This document shows, piece by piece, positions 34,210 through 43,206 of a stretch of 64,000 bases of DNA. Made by a program: the position numbers and the translations under genes. Source of the DNA: an uncultured Eubacteriales bacterium (lineage in GTDB: Bacteria > Bacillota > Clostridia > Oscillospirales > Acutalibacteraceae). The stretch's first letter is position 1. Each line of letters opens with the position of its first letter. Where the stretch lies: NCBI GenBank assembly GCA_900316455.1, contig ONCX01000002.1, forward strand, positions 1 through 64,000, written 5' to 3'. A model generated the notes under the pieces. The model was not told the origin of the DNA, made no database searches, and saw nothing but the letters and a program-made list of their open reading frames with translations.

Positions 34210-36039
34210 TCAGTTGTCGCGGTCAGAATAGGTTATTTCGATGTTATGATTCCGCACAGCTTCTCCGCCGTTGTCCGCACCGGTATCAGTATCGGCAGGA
34301 CCGCGTATTACGCCTATGACCTTCCTGATCTGGTCGCCTGTACGGCTGAAAAGAGTATGTCCGGAACGGTCTATCACTCCATTGGATTCGTTTCCGCCGC
34401 CATAAAAATCGTTTATATCGTTTATCTCGTTGCGATCCGGCGAAACAGGCGCTGGACTGTAGCCCTCCTCTTCGTCCTCATCGGGGAATATCATGGGGGG
34501 CGGCATATCCTCTTCGTCCTTGTCAGGGAATATCATGGGAGGCGGCATATCCTCGTCGCCTTCGTCGGGGAATATCATTTGTGAAACGGGAGCCTCGTCA
34601 TTGCCGTCATTCGCGGCTGGTTCAGCCGGTTGGACGTCGTTTTCGTCAGTATCAGGGAATACCATAGGCGGTTCGTATCTGCCATCGTCCTGCGCGGCGT
34701 AATCTTCATTGCCGGAATCATGGAACAGCGTTGGCTCGGCAAATTCCTCTTCTTCCTCTGGCTGGTTGTAAAGATGTTCCTGCGGTTCATTGTCAGTGTG
34801 TGACGGTAAGAATATCTGCTGCTGCACATAATCCTCTCTTGGATAGCCTTCTTCCGTCTGATCGAGCGGCTCATTGTCTTCCTCTGTGAAGAATATCGCC
34901 TGCTTCTGAGACGCCGGGGGAACAGGTACAGGTTCGGGTTCGGGAAGAGGAACATATTCGCTTGTATCGTCCTCACTGTCCGTATCAGGCGTTGTGTCGT
35001 CGTCATCGAAGAAATACGCCGGCGGCACATAGCCTTCTCCAGGACGATTGAGCTTTCTGCCAAAAAGATCGTCCTCACGTATATCATAATTATAATGCTC
35101 GCCGCCGTTTGTAAAGGACAGAGCCGGTTTGAATTCGTTGTTTTCGCCCTGCTCGTTTTCCTGGTCTTCCGTTATCTCCTGCTTTTTGGTTACGCTCAGG
35201 CTGATTCCGCCCGGCATACTGTAACCGCCGTTGTAACCGCTGTAGCTATTATAGCTATTGTAGCCGGCGTCATTATTTTCAGATTCGTTCTTATATTCCG
35301 GCTCTGTTGACGTCTGCGGCTGAATCTCCTGTTCCGCTTTGGTTTCAGGTGCAACCGGTCCGACAGAATATTTTTTGCATGCCTCGTCAAGTGACTTTTC
35401 CAGTGAATTCATGAGATTGTGGAATTCCTCATTGGAGGCGTTCATGATATAATCGGCTGTATAAGGATTTTCGGGAGCGGGATTTGAATTAGGCAGACGG
35501 TATCCACCTTTTTTGAGAATTTCCTCGGTCTCTGCGCTGATAAGCGGATTTTCGTTTTCGACAGGCGCACTGTTTATTTCCGCGTTCGGGATAACCTCGC
35601 CGACAATGTTTTTCTCCGGTCTTGCCGTGAGCTGATCCTCGATGTAATCAGCGCTCTTTCTTGCCATGGAAGAAATCTGGCTCTTCATATCGTGAATAAG
35701 CGCGTCGGAATTTTTGCCAAATGTGCCGAAATTTGTTTCATATGCTGAAGCGGCTATTCTGCGATCCGCTTCAAACTGTTCGTTCACATTCTTCCGTACA
35801 GCCACATATCCCTTCTTGGCATTAGCTCTTATGCGGGCGGCATCATTTTTCTTTTCGCCCTTGACAACGCTCACTGCAACCTTCTTTTTCTTCCAGTTCT
35901 TCGGGGAACATCTGAGTACAACGTCAACGTGCTTATTCACACCCTTGTGCATAATGTGAGTGCGCGTCATATCATAGCTTCTCGGAACATGCCGCATCAT
36001 GTGAATATGCTCCAATCCGCTGAGTTGGTATCTTCTCAT
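34210..36039 (-). CDS. Long acidic, mostly disordered protein with 14-residue repeats
   Basis: I do not recognise this 609-residue protein. The first 140 residues are basic and folded-looking (MRRYQLSGLEHIHMMRH at the start; many Lys/Arg), with no signal peptide or membrane helix. The rest is low-complexity: Glu, Asp, Pro, Tyr and Asn rich, including EPEPVPVPPASQ, NSYNSYSGYNGGYSMPGG and three copies of a unit like MIFPDEDEEDMPPP near the C-terminus. The unit MxFPD also appears in degenerate form earlier (MVFPDTDEND, IFFTEEDNE). GGAGGGG fixes the start. It may be a cytosolic scaffold; the shift from a basic head to an acidic tail is the clearest property. Confidence 0.75.
   Translation of the reverse strand: MRRYQLSGLEHIHMMRHVPRSYDMTRTHIMHKGVNKHVDVVLRCSPKNWKKKKVAVSVVKGEKKNDAARIRANAKKGYVAVRKNVNEQFEADRRIAASAYETNFGTFGKNSDALIHDMKSQISSMARKSADYIEDQLTARPEKNIVGEVIPNAEINSAPVENENPLISAETEEILKKGGYRLPNSNPAPENPYTADYIMNASNEEFHNLMNSLEKSLDEACKKYSVGPVAPETKAEQEIQPQTSTEPEYKNESENNDAGYNSYNSYSGYNGGYSMPGGISLSVTKKQEITEDQENEQGENNEFKPALSFTNGGEHYNYDIREDDLFGRKLNRPGEGYVPPAYFFDDDDTTPDTDSEDDTSEYVPLPEPEPVPVPPASQKQAIFFTEEDNEPLDQTEEGYPREDYVQQQIFLPSHTDNEPQEHLYNQPEEEEEFAEPTLFHDSGNEDYAAQDDGRYEPPMVFPDTDENDVQPAEPAANDGNDEAPVSQMIFPDEGDEDMPPPMIFPDKDEEDMPPPMIFPDEDEEEGYSPAPVSPDRNEINDINDFYGGGNESNGVIDRSGHTLFSRTGDQIRKVIGVIRGPADTDTGADNGGEAVRNHNIEITYSDRDN
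34469..34578. repeat. 42-bp in-frame tandem repeat in the acidic protein gene
   Basis: GGGAATATCAT recurs at about 34484, 34526 and 34568, exactly 42 bp apart, coding 14-residue units. The second and third copies are nearly identical in DNA, so the expansion is recent or kept uniform by slippage or recombination. Confidence 0.85.
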
Positions 36040-36208
36040 AATTAAACCCCTCCTTCAGTTTTATTAAATAATTATCCCATATACAATTTATTATAAATCT
36101 TTTTATCCGAAATGTAAATAAAAGATTAATAAAAATATTCATTTTTTTGACGTTATTTTTAACAAATTTTATTAAAAAATTTGTCAACGCATATGAATGA
36201 GGTATTGA

Positions 36209-36700
36209 TTATTTTTTAAACTGATTAAAATTGGCGGTATTTGTGATAATTCCTTTTGGAGTAATATCAATAAGCCCATATGAAGGTCTGCTGCAATCAC
36301 GCGGAAACGCTATTGAACCGGGATTAAGCATATAAATTCCGTCGTGATATTGATTATATGGAACATGCGTGTGTCCGAACAACGCTATTTTGGCTCCTAT
36401 TTTGCGTGAATAGGCTAAAAGCGCGTTGATTCCGTAGTTGATTCCGTGAGCGTGACCGTGTGTAAGCAGTATCTCCGTACCCTGAAGCGTTACCAGAAGC
36501 TCGGCTGGAACGTCGCTTCCGTAGTCGCAGTTGCCCTTGACATAATGGAATTCTTTTTCAGGGAAACGTTTTTCCATTCCCTTTATGTCTGACAGGATAT
36601 CCCCCAAAAAAAGTACCGCCTCCGTGTCAGGGTGCTGCTCTATGCATTTGAGTACAAGATCTCTTCTTCCGTGACTGTCGGACATAATCAGAATTTTCAT
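36209..36700 (-). CDS. YfcE/MJ0936-family metallophosphoesterase
   Basis: The 163-residue enzyme has the small phosphodiesterase pattern: MKILIMSDSHGRRDL (D-x-H), VLFLGDILSD, YVKGNCDYG (GNCD), LLTHGHAHG, and FGHTHVPY, all metal ligands, with MLNPGSIAFPR. It lacks the lid of larger phosphatases. In E. coli and Methanocaldococcus such enzymes cleave phosphodiesters in vitro. AAAGGGG before ATG 36700 sets the start although the frame is open further. It is divergent from the small helical proteins starting at 36798. Confidence 0.88.
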   Translation of the reverse strand: MKILIMSDSHGRRDLVLKCIEQHPDTEAVLFLGDILSDIKGMEKRFPEKEFHYVKGNCDYGSDVPAELLVTLQGTEILLTHGHAHGINYGINALLAYSRKIGAKIALFGHTHVPYNQYHDGIYMLNPGSIAFPRDCSRPSYGLIDITPKGIITNTANFNQFKK

Positions 36701-36797
36701 TTTCTTGAACCCCTTTCTGTAATCATGTAACATTCGATTCTATATATGAATATTATGCGTATTGAAGCATATATTTTACAAAGGACAGTGACAGTCT

Positions 36798-37043
36798 ATG
36801 CATGATAATCGAGATAATAATGAAATGCTGAAAAAATTGCTCGGAAGTACGGATTCCGGCGGCGACGCGTCAGAGAAGATCCGCATGGCAGCCGAAAGCA
36901 ATCCAGCTGTTGCCCAAGCGCTTGGCAGACTGACAGAAAGCGATATCGCAAGGATAAGCGCGATTCTGAGCGACAAAAAGGCAATAGAGCGCATTATGTC
37001 CACGCCAAAAGCGCAGGCGCTTCTGAAAAAATTCAAAAGCTGA
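36798..37043 (+). CDS. Small helical protein, unrecognised (first of three)
   Basis: The 81-residue protein is hydrophilic and helical, with NPAVAQALGRLTESDIARISAI in the middle and a Lys-rich end. AAAGGACAGTG precedes the ATG. No signal, membrane helix or catalytic motif is visible. The stop is only 15 bp before the next gene's start and the three small genes are clearly one unit. Confidence 0.7.
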   Translation: MHDNRDNNEMLKKLLGSTDSGGDASEKIRMAAESNPAVAQALGRLTESDIARISAILSDKKAIERIMSTPKAQALLKKFKS

Positions 37044-37058
37044 GGGGGCTGAGTGAAT

Positions 37059-37409
37059 ATGGAAAATATAAATGAGCTGCTCGGTTCGGTGTTAAGCGAC
37101 CCTGATTCGATGGCGAAGCTCAGGGAAACGGCGCGTCAGCTTGGTCTTGATATTCCTGAAGGCAGCCGAGAACATGATGACGCTTCAAAAAACGCTTCTG
37201 ATGTTATGACGGGTCTGGCTCCCGCCATAAATAAGCTCACCCCGCTGCTCGGCAAGCTCAGTGAGGAAGACGACATGACCAGACTGATTCACGCGCTCAA
37301 GCCGTATCTCAGCGGAGCAAGACTCAAACGGGCGGAGGAAGCCGACAGAATAGTATCAATAATGCGCGTGATACCATTGCTCAGGCAATTTCGCCAGGAA
37401 GAGGAATGA
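37059..37409 (+). CDS. Small helical protein, unrecognised (second of three)
   Basis: The 116-residue protein starts MENINELLGSVLSDPDSMAK and is helical throughout, ending with a charged helix (RFRQEEE). LLGS near the N-terminus echoes the previous protein's LLKKLLGS, so the two may be distant relatives. An in-frame GTG at 37053 is only 4 nt from GAGGGGG; ATG 37059 at 10 nt is preferred. Function unknown. Confidence 0.7.
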   Translation: MENINELLGSVLSDPDSMAKLRETARQLGLDIPEGSREHDDASKNASDVMTGLAPAINKLTPLLGKLSEEDDMTRLIHALKPYLSGARLKRAEEADRIVSIMRVIPLLRQFRQEEE

Positions 37410-37427
37410 TAATTGTGAGGTGACTGT

Positions 37428-37751
37428 ATGCAGCAATTTGAGAGCTTTGCACAAATGCAGCGTGACGCTGCCATGCGGGTGATGGAAATGCAGCGAAGGG
37501 CGCAGGCGGCGATGAAGGATCCGGTGCCTGTTGACGGACTTCCGGCTGTCACGGACCTGACAGACGGCTCGCCGCTTTGCGAACCTGAGACTAAGAGAGA
37601 TGAAATTGCCGACGAAGAACAGGACAAAAAGAAACCTGAAATAACGCAGGAGGAGACTGAAAAAGCTCTGATTACCGCGATATTGCTTCTGCTGATGAGG
37701 GAAAACGCGGACGAACGGCTTTTATTTGCCCTGATGTACATTCTGATGTGA
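37428..37751 (+). CDS. Small protein with hydrophobic C-terminus, unrecognised (third of three)
   Basis: The 107-residue protein has an amphipathic Met/Gln/Arg-rich first helix (MQQFESFAQMQRDAAMRV), an acidic Pro-containing middle, and a C-terminal hydrophobic stretch (ITAILLLLMRENADERLLFAL) that may be amphipathic or membrane-attached. GAGGTGA precedes the ATG. The stop lies 5 bp from the convergent gene's end. Confidence 0.68.
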   Translation: MQQFESFAQMQRDAAMRVMEMQRRAQAAMKDPVPVDGLPAVTDLTDGSPLCEPETKRDEIADEEQDKKKPEITQEETEKALITAILLLLMRENADERLLFALMYILM

Positions 37752-37756
37752 CAGGG

Positions 37757-39733
37757 TTAATATCTCCATATATGCCTACGGAGCGCAATCATACGCACTA
37801 CAGTTATGAAAAATGTCAGTCCGATTCCGACAGACAGCGAGAACACAAGCGCGGTTCTCGCGTCTGCGACCGGAACATATCCGGAAACGTCAAAAAATCT
37901 GTTACAGACAACGTAAGTCCCCATAATCAGGGCTGTAATATACATACCGAGAGGAAGAAGCTTTATAAATACGCTGCCGGCTGAAATTTCGTTTTTATAC
38001 CTTACCGACGCCATGCGGCGATTTTTTTTATACCACCGCGGCATCGCCTTGCCGTTGAAGGAATCGGCTGCTACTTCTACATATTTTATGAGATCGTTTG
38101 CCGTGTCGGTTATCTTATTTTCGTCTGATATTCCATCAAAAATGTCAATGTTAATCTCTGCGCTTTCGTTGTCATATTCTCCGCCAAGCTGCGAATATTT
38201 TGTGCGCCTGTCATATACAAACGCGCAATCCTCGGCGGTTGTATCCTCAAAAGGTATTCCAGCGGTGAAATATTGCGCAGACTTTCGCTTTCCCTTTCGT
38301 TCAAGGCGCTTGACGGCTGCTGATATGGAGAAATAATAAGTCATTATGCCGTTAACAGTGCGTTTGTTGACATTTGATGTAAGCACGCTTATATATTCTC
38401 CCTTTTTTCCTCTGCGTCTGCGGTAATGAGGATAGGTTCCGGTGAATCCGTATTCTGTAAGCTTAGGTTCTATGATAAGGCGCATTTTTTCCTCGGCTTC
38501 GCGGTATGTGCCATAAATACGGCTGACTCCATTGAAATCAGAGGTGCAGTTTATCATAAGCTCAATTAATTTGCGGTAAAATTCACGCACAGTATCCTCT
38601 CTCTCGGCAGTTCTGAGCTTGATTGCAAAATTCCACAGCTCACTTGCGACTGAATCAATGTCCTCTTCTCCGAAAGCGTCCACGGCATTACTGAGAATAT
38701 CGTAAAGCTCTTTCTGACCGGATTCAGCAAATAAGGTCTCATAAAGTCCGAATTTATAGCGGTTGCCGAGCAAATCGAGTATTTTTGATGGAATGCCTAT
38801 TTCTGACTGAGAGTGTTCTCCGTTGCCTGAAAAATCAACGTCCGCCATTTGATACGTTATGCGTAAAATTTTAGCGAGAGGAAGAAGCTCGTTTTCTTTT
38901 TCCGACATGGAATGGCTGCCCAAGGAAAGCTCCTTGCTTATGGCTTCGCTGCACCAATCCTCTATGAATCCGTGTCCGCACTTGCCGAAATCCATCAGAC
39001 ATCTGCCGTAGTCAAACAGAGAGAGGCGGATTTCAGGACAGTCGCATTTAAATGTGAGCCTTACCCAGTTGCGGTCCTGCAGGGCGCGAAGCTCCATATC
39101 GTCGGTGCCGAATTCCACGTTTACAACAAAGCTGAATTCAAATCCTGAGTCGGTATGCTCGGCTTCCATGGAAAAAAGGATTCCTACCAGCGGGAATGTG
39201 CCCTCGAACGCTGTAGCTACATTCGGAAAGAACAGAGATGCCTTGCCCCAGAACCGTTCCGTCAGGTTAAGAAGAAGCCCGTCATTTTCCTGTACAAGTG
39301 AAATATTCTGCCACATCATGTTTCCCGAACAGCTTATCAGCAATTCGCCCGCTGCGCGTTCCATGTGATTTGCGGCGTCGTTCAGGCTGTACTGGCTGCG
39401 CTCCACTTCCAGCGAGTTAACGCGGTGAATCTCTTCCAGCCACTTCATAAAGGGCAGAAGGTCATTAAGATTATCCGCTCCCACAGGGTTCTCCGCAAGA
39501 TTTTTGATATCGTCATTCAGATATTCGTCAACGTTCACGGTGCTGTCCTGTGTCAGCCTGCGTATTGCGTTGTTAATACCCGAGGCGATTTTTGCGCGTG
39601 TGCGAAAGCTCTGCTCGCACATCAGACGCACAGTATCTTTTGCGTTCATATCATTTGACGATGAAAAAATAGGATGCATTTTGGAAAACAACTCTGCTAT
39701 TCCAAATCTTTTTCTGTCAATATAATAATTCAT
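37757..39733 (-). CDS. Large cytosolic-plus-membrane protein, unrecognised
   Basis: I do not recognise this 658-residue protein. Most of it is soluble, starting MNYYIDRKRFGIAELFSKMH, and the C-terminus has two membrane helices (about 588-608 and 624-646) with a short basic end (RRHIWRY). A Cys-containing stretch (FKCDCPEIRLSLFDYGRC) and a basic patch (PHYRRRRGKKGEY) are the only local features. GGAGGAAA precedes the ATG. The next upstream gene on the strand is the polytopic protein at 39804. Confidence 0.72.
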   Translation of the reverse strand: MNYYIDRKRFGIAELFSKMHPIFSSSNDMNAKDTVRLMCEQSFRTRAKIASGINNAIRRLTQDSTVNVDEYLNDDIKNLAENPVGADNLNDLLPFMKWLEEIHRVNSLEVERSQYSLNDAANHMERAAGELLISCSGNMMWQNISLVQENDGLLLNLTERFWGKASLFFPNVATAFEGTFPLVGILFSMEAEHTDSGFEFSFVVNVEFGTDDMELRALQDRNWVRLTFKCDCPEIRLSLFDYGRCLMDFGKCGHGFIEDWCSEAISKELSLGSHSMSEKENELLPLAKILRITYQMADVDFSGNGEHSQSEIGIPSKILDLLGNRYKFGLYETLFAESGQKELYDILSNAVDAFGEEDIDSVASELWNFAIKLRTAEREDTVREFYRKLIELMINCTSDFNGVSRIYGTYREAEEKMRLIIEPKLTEYGFTGTYPHYRRRRGKKGEYISVLTSNVNKRTVNGIMTYYFSISAAVKRLERKGKRKSAQYFTAGIPFEDTTAEDCAFVYDRRTKYSQLGGEYDNESAEINIDIFDGISDENKITDTANDLIKYVEVAADSFNGKAMPRWYKKNRRMASVRYKNEISAGSVFIKLLPLGMYITALIMGTYVVCNRFFDVSGYVPVADARTALVFSLSVGIGLTFFITVVRMIALRRHIWRY

Positions 39734-39803
39734 GGTAAAATATTTCCTCCTTCCCGTTGTTCAAGCGTAATGCTACATTGCTTTAAAATACGGTCTGACC
39801 TGA

Positions 39804-40649
39804 TTATTCGCCCTTTACGGCGTCATCTCTGTCTATAAATGTTTTGCGGCAGAATACAGCTGCGGTCCATATAATAACAAGTATGACAATTGAAATCAGA
39901 TGTGATACCCATGTATTTTTAATCATGTTAAAATGCTGAAGTATATCCGGCAGAGTTGAAAAGAGCCTGATTACAAAGGCAAAGGCAAGCAGAATAACCT
40001 TTTCACTCTTTTTGACCGCAAGCCAGATAACAAGCATTATCGCAGCATATGCGGCTATTACCCACAGACAGTTGATAATAAAATTCATGTAATAGCTCAC
40101 AGGCTGATTGCACAGATTTATCATTTCTTTATATATGCTTTCATTGACAACATTGCTTCCGCTTACCGTACCGGACGCGCTGACATAATTTGCGTCGCTG
40201 ACAACCAGATATTTTTCCGAGTTATCCCTTATATCAATAAGCGTAAGAAAATACATAATAGCAATGAGTCCTGTAGACAATATATTGAACGCTGATGAAT
40301 ACCCGAGAGCGTACATCATGGAGTCTCCGGTAGTATTCATATTGTCAGCGCCGAATTTTCTTATCACAAGATAATTTATAAGAATGAATAATACGGGAGA
40401 AAGTATTGTCACGTGAAGCAGATACAGCAGGGAATTTCCGTTTATTCCGCCTATTCTGTCAAGCGAAGCTGCTATAATCGTATCAGCTATTACGCCGCAG
40501 GCTATGTAGGCAGCCGCGCCGGTAATCAGCGTTTTTACTTTGCAGTCGGCGTAACGGTAAAGAATGTAAAACAGCGCAAACGGCATAACAAAGCATATAA
40601 GCATTATTATTACCAGCGATACAAGCGCACCTGTTGAAACATGAAGCAT
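39804..40649 (-). CDS. Polytopic membrane protein, possibly YhfC-like
   Basis: The 281-residue protein has seven or eight membrane helices and a loop with Ser/Asn/Val-rich sequence around residues 150-170. The overall plan and the segment DSMMYALGYSSAFNIL recall YhfC (DUF2324, a CPBP-like intramembrane protease group), where the corresponding motif would carry His and Glu; here they are Tyr-Ser-Ser-Ala-Phe, so catalysis is unlikely. The family call is weak. GGAGGAC precedes the ATG. It probably shares a transcript with the gene ending at 37757. Confidence 0.5.
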   Translation of the reverse strand: MLHVSTGALVSLVIIMLICFVMPFALFYILYRYADCKVKTLITGAAAYIACGVIADTIIAASLDRIGGINGNSLLYLLHVTILSPVLFILINYLVIRKFGADNMNTTGDSMMYALGYSSAFNILSTGLIAIMYFLTLIDIRDNSEKYLVVSDANYVSASGTVSGSNVVNESIYKEMINLCNQPVSYYMNFIINCLWVIAAYAAIMLVIWLAVKKSEKVILLAFAFVIRLFSTLPDILQHFNMIKNTWVSHLISIVILVIIWTAAVFCRKTFIDRDDAVKGE

Positions 40650-40900
40650 TTTTGAGTCCTCCGATTTTTGATTGGAATTTTTTTTGTTGGTTTATAATGA
40701 AAATATATTAAAGCGGATTCTCCGCACGACATAAATATGCTAAAAATTACAAACAAATAATAATTATACTGTTTAAAACATCAATTTTTGCAACCAAAAT
40801 TAAAAATACTGAAAATTATATAAATCTTATATTGTAATTTTCTCTGAATGTAGTAAAATATTAATCATAGTGTGAAATACAAATGATTGGAGGTTATGTT

Positions 40901-41623
40901 TTGCTTGGCAATATGATAGACGTGCAGATAAGCCGTGAGATTTTTCATGCCGGAAGCTATGGAGGCAGGAATTACACGGTTCATTTGGGTGTGTCGTCCG
41001 ATGATGGCAACGTGCTGCACAATATATTGATATTCAGTCCGGACAAGCCGATCAATAATACATTTGTCAATGTCAGAGTAATGGCTGTTACCGAACTGGG
41101 CGGCAGAATATATTACATATGCGCCGAAGATGAAAACATTATCTATGAGCCTCTCATACGTGAGGTGCTTGCGGGGCGCGGGAATTTTAATCCTTCGCGC
41201 ATTACATGTCTTTATGAAAAGTCGTGCGGAGCGGTGATTTTCCGCCGGCACAGCGGGAATGTTGAATATCTGCTTATCAAAAACCGCAAGGGAAACAACT
41301 GGGGATTTCCAAAGGGTCATATGGAAATGCACGAGAGTGAGCGTCAGACAGCCGTGCGCGAGGTGCGTGAGGAAACAGGACTTAATATCAGACCTCTTGA
41401 CGGCTTCCGCACAATAAGCGAATATCACCCGAAAGGCAGAATAACAAAACAGGTGATTTTTTTTGTAGCCGAGATGCCTGTAGGGAATGTCGTGATACAG
41501 AAGTCCGAGATAGAACGCTTTATCTGGGCTGATTACAGTTTAGCAATAAAGACATTTCGCTTCAATAATGACAAGAAGGTGCTCGCACAAGCCAGAAGCT
41601 GGATAACTGAAAACCTTTATTAG
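40901..41623 (+). CDS. Nudix hydrolase with N-terminal extension
   Basis: The 240-residue protein has an N-terminal beta-rich part of about 110 residues and a C-terminal Nudix domain (SCGAVIFRRHSGNVEYLLI onward) with the full box G-x5-E-x7-RE-x2-EE-x-G as GHMEMHESE...REVREETG. It would hydrolyse a nucleoside-diphosphate derivative such as Ap4A or an oxidised nucleotide. An ATG at 40883 lies before the SD GGAGG (40889-40893); the TTG at 40901, 7 nt after it, is the likely start. It is a single-gene unit with its own strong terminator. Confidence 0.85.
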   Translation: MLGNMIDVQISREIFHAGSYGGRNYTVHLGVSSDDGNVLHNILIFSPDKPINNTFVNVRVMAVTELGGRIYYICAEDENIIYEPLIREVLAGRGNFNPSRITCLYEKSCGAVIFRRHSGNVEYLLIKNRKGNNWGFPKGHMEMHESERQTAVREVREETGLNIRPLDGFRTISEYHPKGRITKQVIFFVAEMPVGNVVIQKSEIERFIWADYSLAIKTFRFNNDKKVLAQARSWITENLY

Positions 41624-41685
41624 TAATTTTATATATTATTACAATTGAAAAATAAATTCTTTCAGTATCACAATTATATATTCAC

Positions 41686-41734
41686 AAAGCCGCACTGTCA
41701 ACCTTTAAATTGCTGACAGCGCGGCTTTTTTTTT
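41686..41734 (+). terminator. Terminator after the Nudix gene
   Basis: AAGCCGC.CTGTCA (41687-41700) pairs with TGACAG.GCGGCTT (41714-41727), one mismatch, followed by eight or more T. It is shared in position with the leftward regulator gene ending at 41780. Confidence 0.92.
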
Positions 41735-41779
41735 ATTTTATTTTGAAGTGCTGATAGATGTGAGAAAATAACAATAGCC

Positions 41780-42037
41780 TTAATCATCGCCAAGGTTTTC
41801 ATCGAACAGTGTGGGCAGTTCTACGTCAAATACCTTTGCAAGCGCCTGCACCTCAATATCCGTCACAAAGCGTTGTCCTGATTCAATGCGCTGAATGGCG
41901 TTTTTGTCAAGATCGTATCCCATCAGCTGCATACGCTCGGCAAGCTCACGCTGTGAAATGTTGAGCTTTTTGCGCATGACGGCAACGTTTTTGCCGCACA
42001 CGTTGTTTTTCCCGTCGAACGATTTGTTGATAAACAT
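41780..42037 (-). CDS. XRE-family helix-turn-helix regulator
   Basis: The 85-residue protein is almost entirely a Cro/C1-type HTH: VAVMRKKLNISQRELAERMQ, then YDLDKNAIQRIESGQRFV with the recognition helix, and EVQALAKVFDVELPTLFDE. There is no sensor domain, so it is probably a constitutive repressor or one modulated by a partner. A near-perfect palindrome covers its own promoter. AGGGGGA precedes the ATG. Confidence 0.88.
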   Translation of the reverse strand: MFINKSFDGKNNVCGKNVAVMRKKLNISQRELAERMQLMGYDLDKNAIQRIESGQRFVTDIEVQALAKVFDVELPTLFDENLGDD

Positions 42038-42066
42038 ATAAATCCCCCTATATATCTGTCATATAT

Positions 42067-42106
42067 ATTATACTGAATATCGGGGATTTTGTGACACTCA
42101 CAAAAT
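42067..42106 (-). promoter_or_regulatory. XRE promoter with palindromic operator
   Basis: Leftward TATAAT (42072-42067) is the -10. ATTTTGTGA (42086-42094) and TCACAAAAT (42098-42106) form a perfect 9-bp inverted repeat with a 3-bp centre; it covers the -35 region, so a bound regulator would block transcription. Autoregulation by the XRE protein is the simplest reading. Confidence 0.7.
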
Positions 42107-42152
42107 GTCAAGCTCAATTAACGACTAAAATTCATAAAATTCGTCATTTTAG

Positions 42153-43127
42153 TCAGTTTTTCTTAGCCGTAATGCACAGCCAGTCGCTTTGCTCGTGAAT
42201 ATCTGTTATCTCAAAGCCTGCTCCGGTTACAGCCTCCCTTACTTCATCTCCGCGAGGTCCGATAATTCCGGAGGAAATGAATATCCCGCCTTTTTTAGTC
42301 AGCGAATAAGCTGTAGGACTCATTGCTATGATAACATCCGCCACGATATTTGCGACAACCACGTCATAATCCCCGCCTGTTTTTTCTCTGAGAGCCGCGT
42401 CGTCAATGACGTTCCCAACCAGCACGCTGTATCTCTCAGGAGAAATACCGTTCATAGCTAAATTTTCCATTGCGGTTACCGGAGCCGCGGGATCGATGTC
42501 CACCGCGACCGCACTGTCGGCTCCAAGCAGCAGCGAAAGAATTGAAAGTATTCCGCTGCCGCAGCCCAAGTCAAGTACTCTGTCTCCATTGCGGATATAT
42601 TTTTCAAGCTCTATCATACAAAGCTGCGTCGAATGGTGGGTGCCAGTACCGAATAAATGTCCGGGGTTCATGCTGAGAACCACCTTATCCTTTATTTCGT
42701 TGTCATCGAGCTGTTCCCACTCGGGTTTAATCAGTAAATTCTTACCTAAATTAAACGGTTTGTAATATTTCTTCCAGTTATTTGCCCAATCCTCTTCGTT
42801 AATTCCGCTGAGTTCTATCTCCAGCCTGCCGAATTTATTATCGTCGTCGAGAGATCTCAGCTCGGCTACAGTGCCGCGAATGTGAGAGAGAAGCTCCCTT
42901 CCGTCGGCGTCGTCGGTGAGATATACGGTGACGCATGTCTCGCAGGTTTTCAGCGGTTCGAGTGACTCGTCTATGTAGTCCCAGTATTGCGTTTCGTTTT
43001 CAATGAAATCGTTGAAGTCGGCGGCGTCCTTTATCTGCACCCCGTTCAGACCCACCGCGTAAAGTCTGCCGCAGAGCGGTTCAATGCCATCTGTTGTGGT
43101 ATAAATATTTACTTCTATCCACTGCAT
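42153..43127 (-). CDS. prmA: Ribosomal protein L11 methyltransferase PrmA
   Basis: The 324-residue enzyme starts MQWIEVNIYTTTDGIEPLCG and has the SAM-binding motif VLDLGCGSGILSI, then AVDIDPAAPVTAMENLAMNG and VVVANIVADVIIAM, which identify PrmA. It trimethylates ribosomal protein L11. The frame is open 26 codons upstream, but that part is not conserved and the SD AAAGGATGG sits before ATG 43127. At the C-terminus GACTAAAAT/ATTTTAGTC (42123-42154) forms a hairpin over the stop codon without a T run. It follows the RnfA-like gene by 79 bp. Confidence 0.93.
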   Translation of the reverse strand: MQWIEVNIYTTTDGIEPLCGRLYAVGLNGVQIKDAADFNDFIENETQYWDYIDESLEPLKTCETCVTVYLTDDADGRELLSHIRGTVAELRSLDDDNKFGRLEIELSGINEEDWANNWKKYYKPFNLGKNLLIKPEWEQLDDNEIKDKVVLSMNPGHLFGTGTHHSTQLCMIELEKYIRNGDRVLDLGCGSGILSILSLLLGADSAVAVDIDPAAPVTAMENLAMNGISPERYSVLVGNVIDDAALREKTGGDYDVVVANIVADVIIAMSPTAYSLTKKGGIFISSGIIGPRGDEVREAVTGAGFEITDIHEQSDWLCITAKKN

Positions 43128-43206
43128 GTTAATTACCATCCTTTTTATTAACTGATTTTTGTAAAAAAATATTCCGATTAGTATTTTATTTGAATAAAAT
43201 AACAAA

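Noticed and set aside
34469..34578. 42-bp tandem repeat considered as a CRISPR-like array
   Set aside because: The repeats are contiguous without spacers and encode in-frame amino-acid units.
34434..34600. VanX-region and zinc-ribbon genes considered as a vancomycin resistance cluster
   Set aside because: No vanH, vanA/B ligase, vanY or VanRS two-component genes are present, and the VanX-like protein is membrane-anchored.
42123..42154. Inverted repeat at the end of prmA as a terminator
   Set aside because: The stem covers the stop codon and no T run follows in the direction of transcription.
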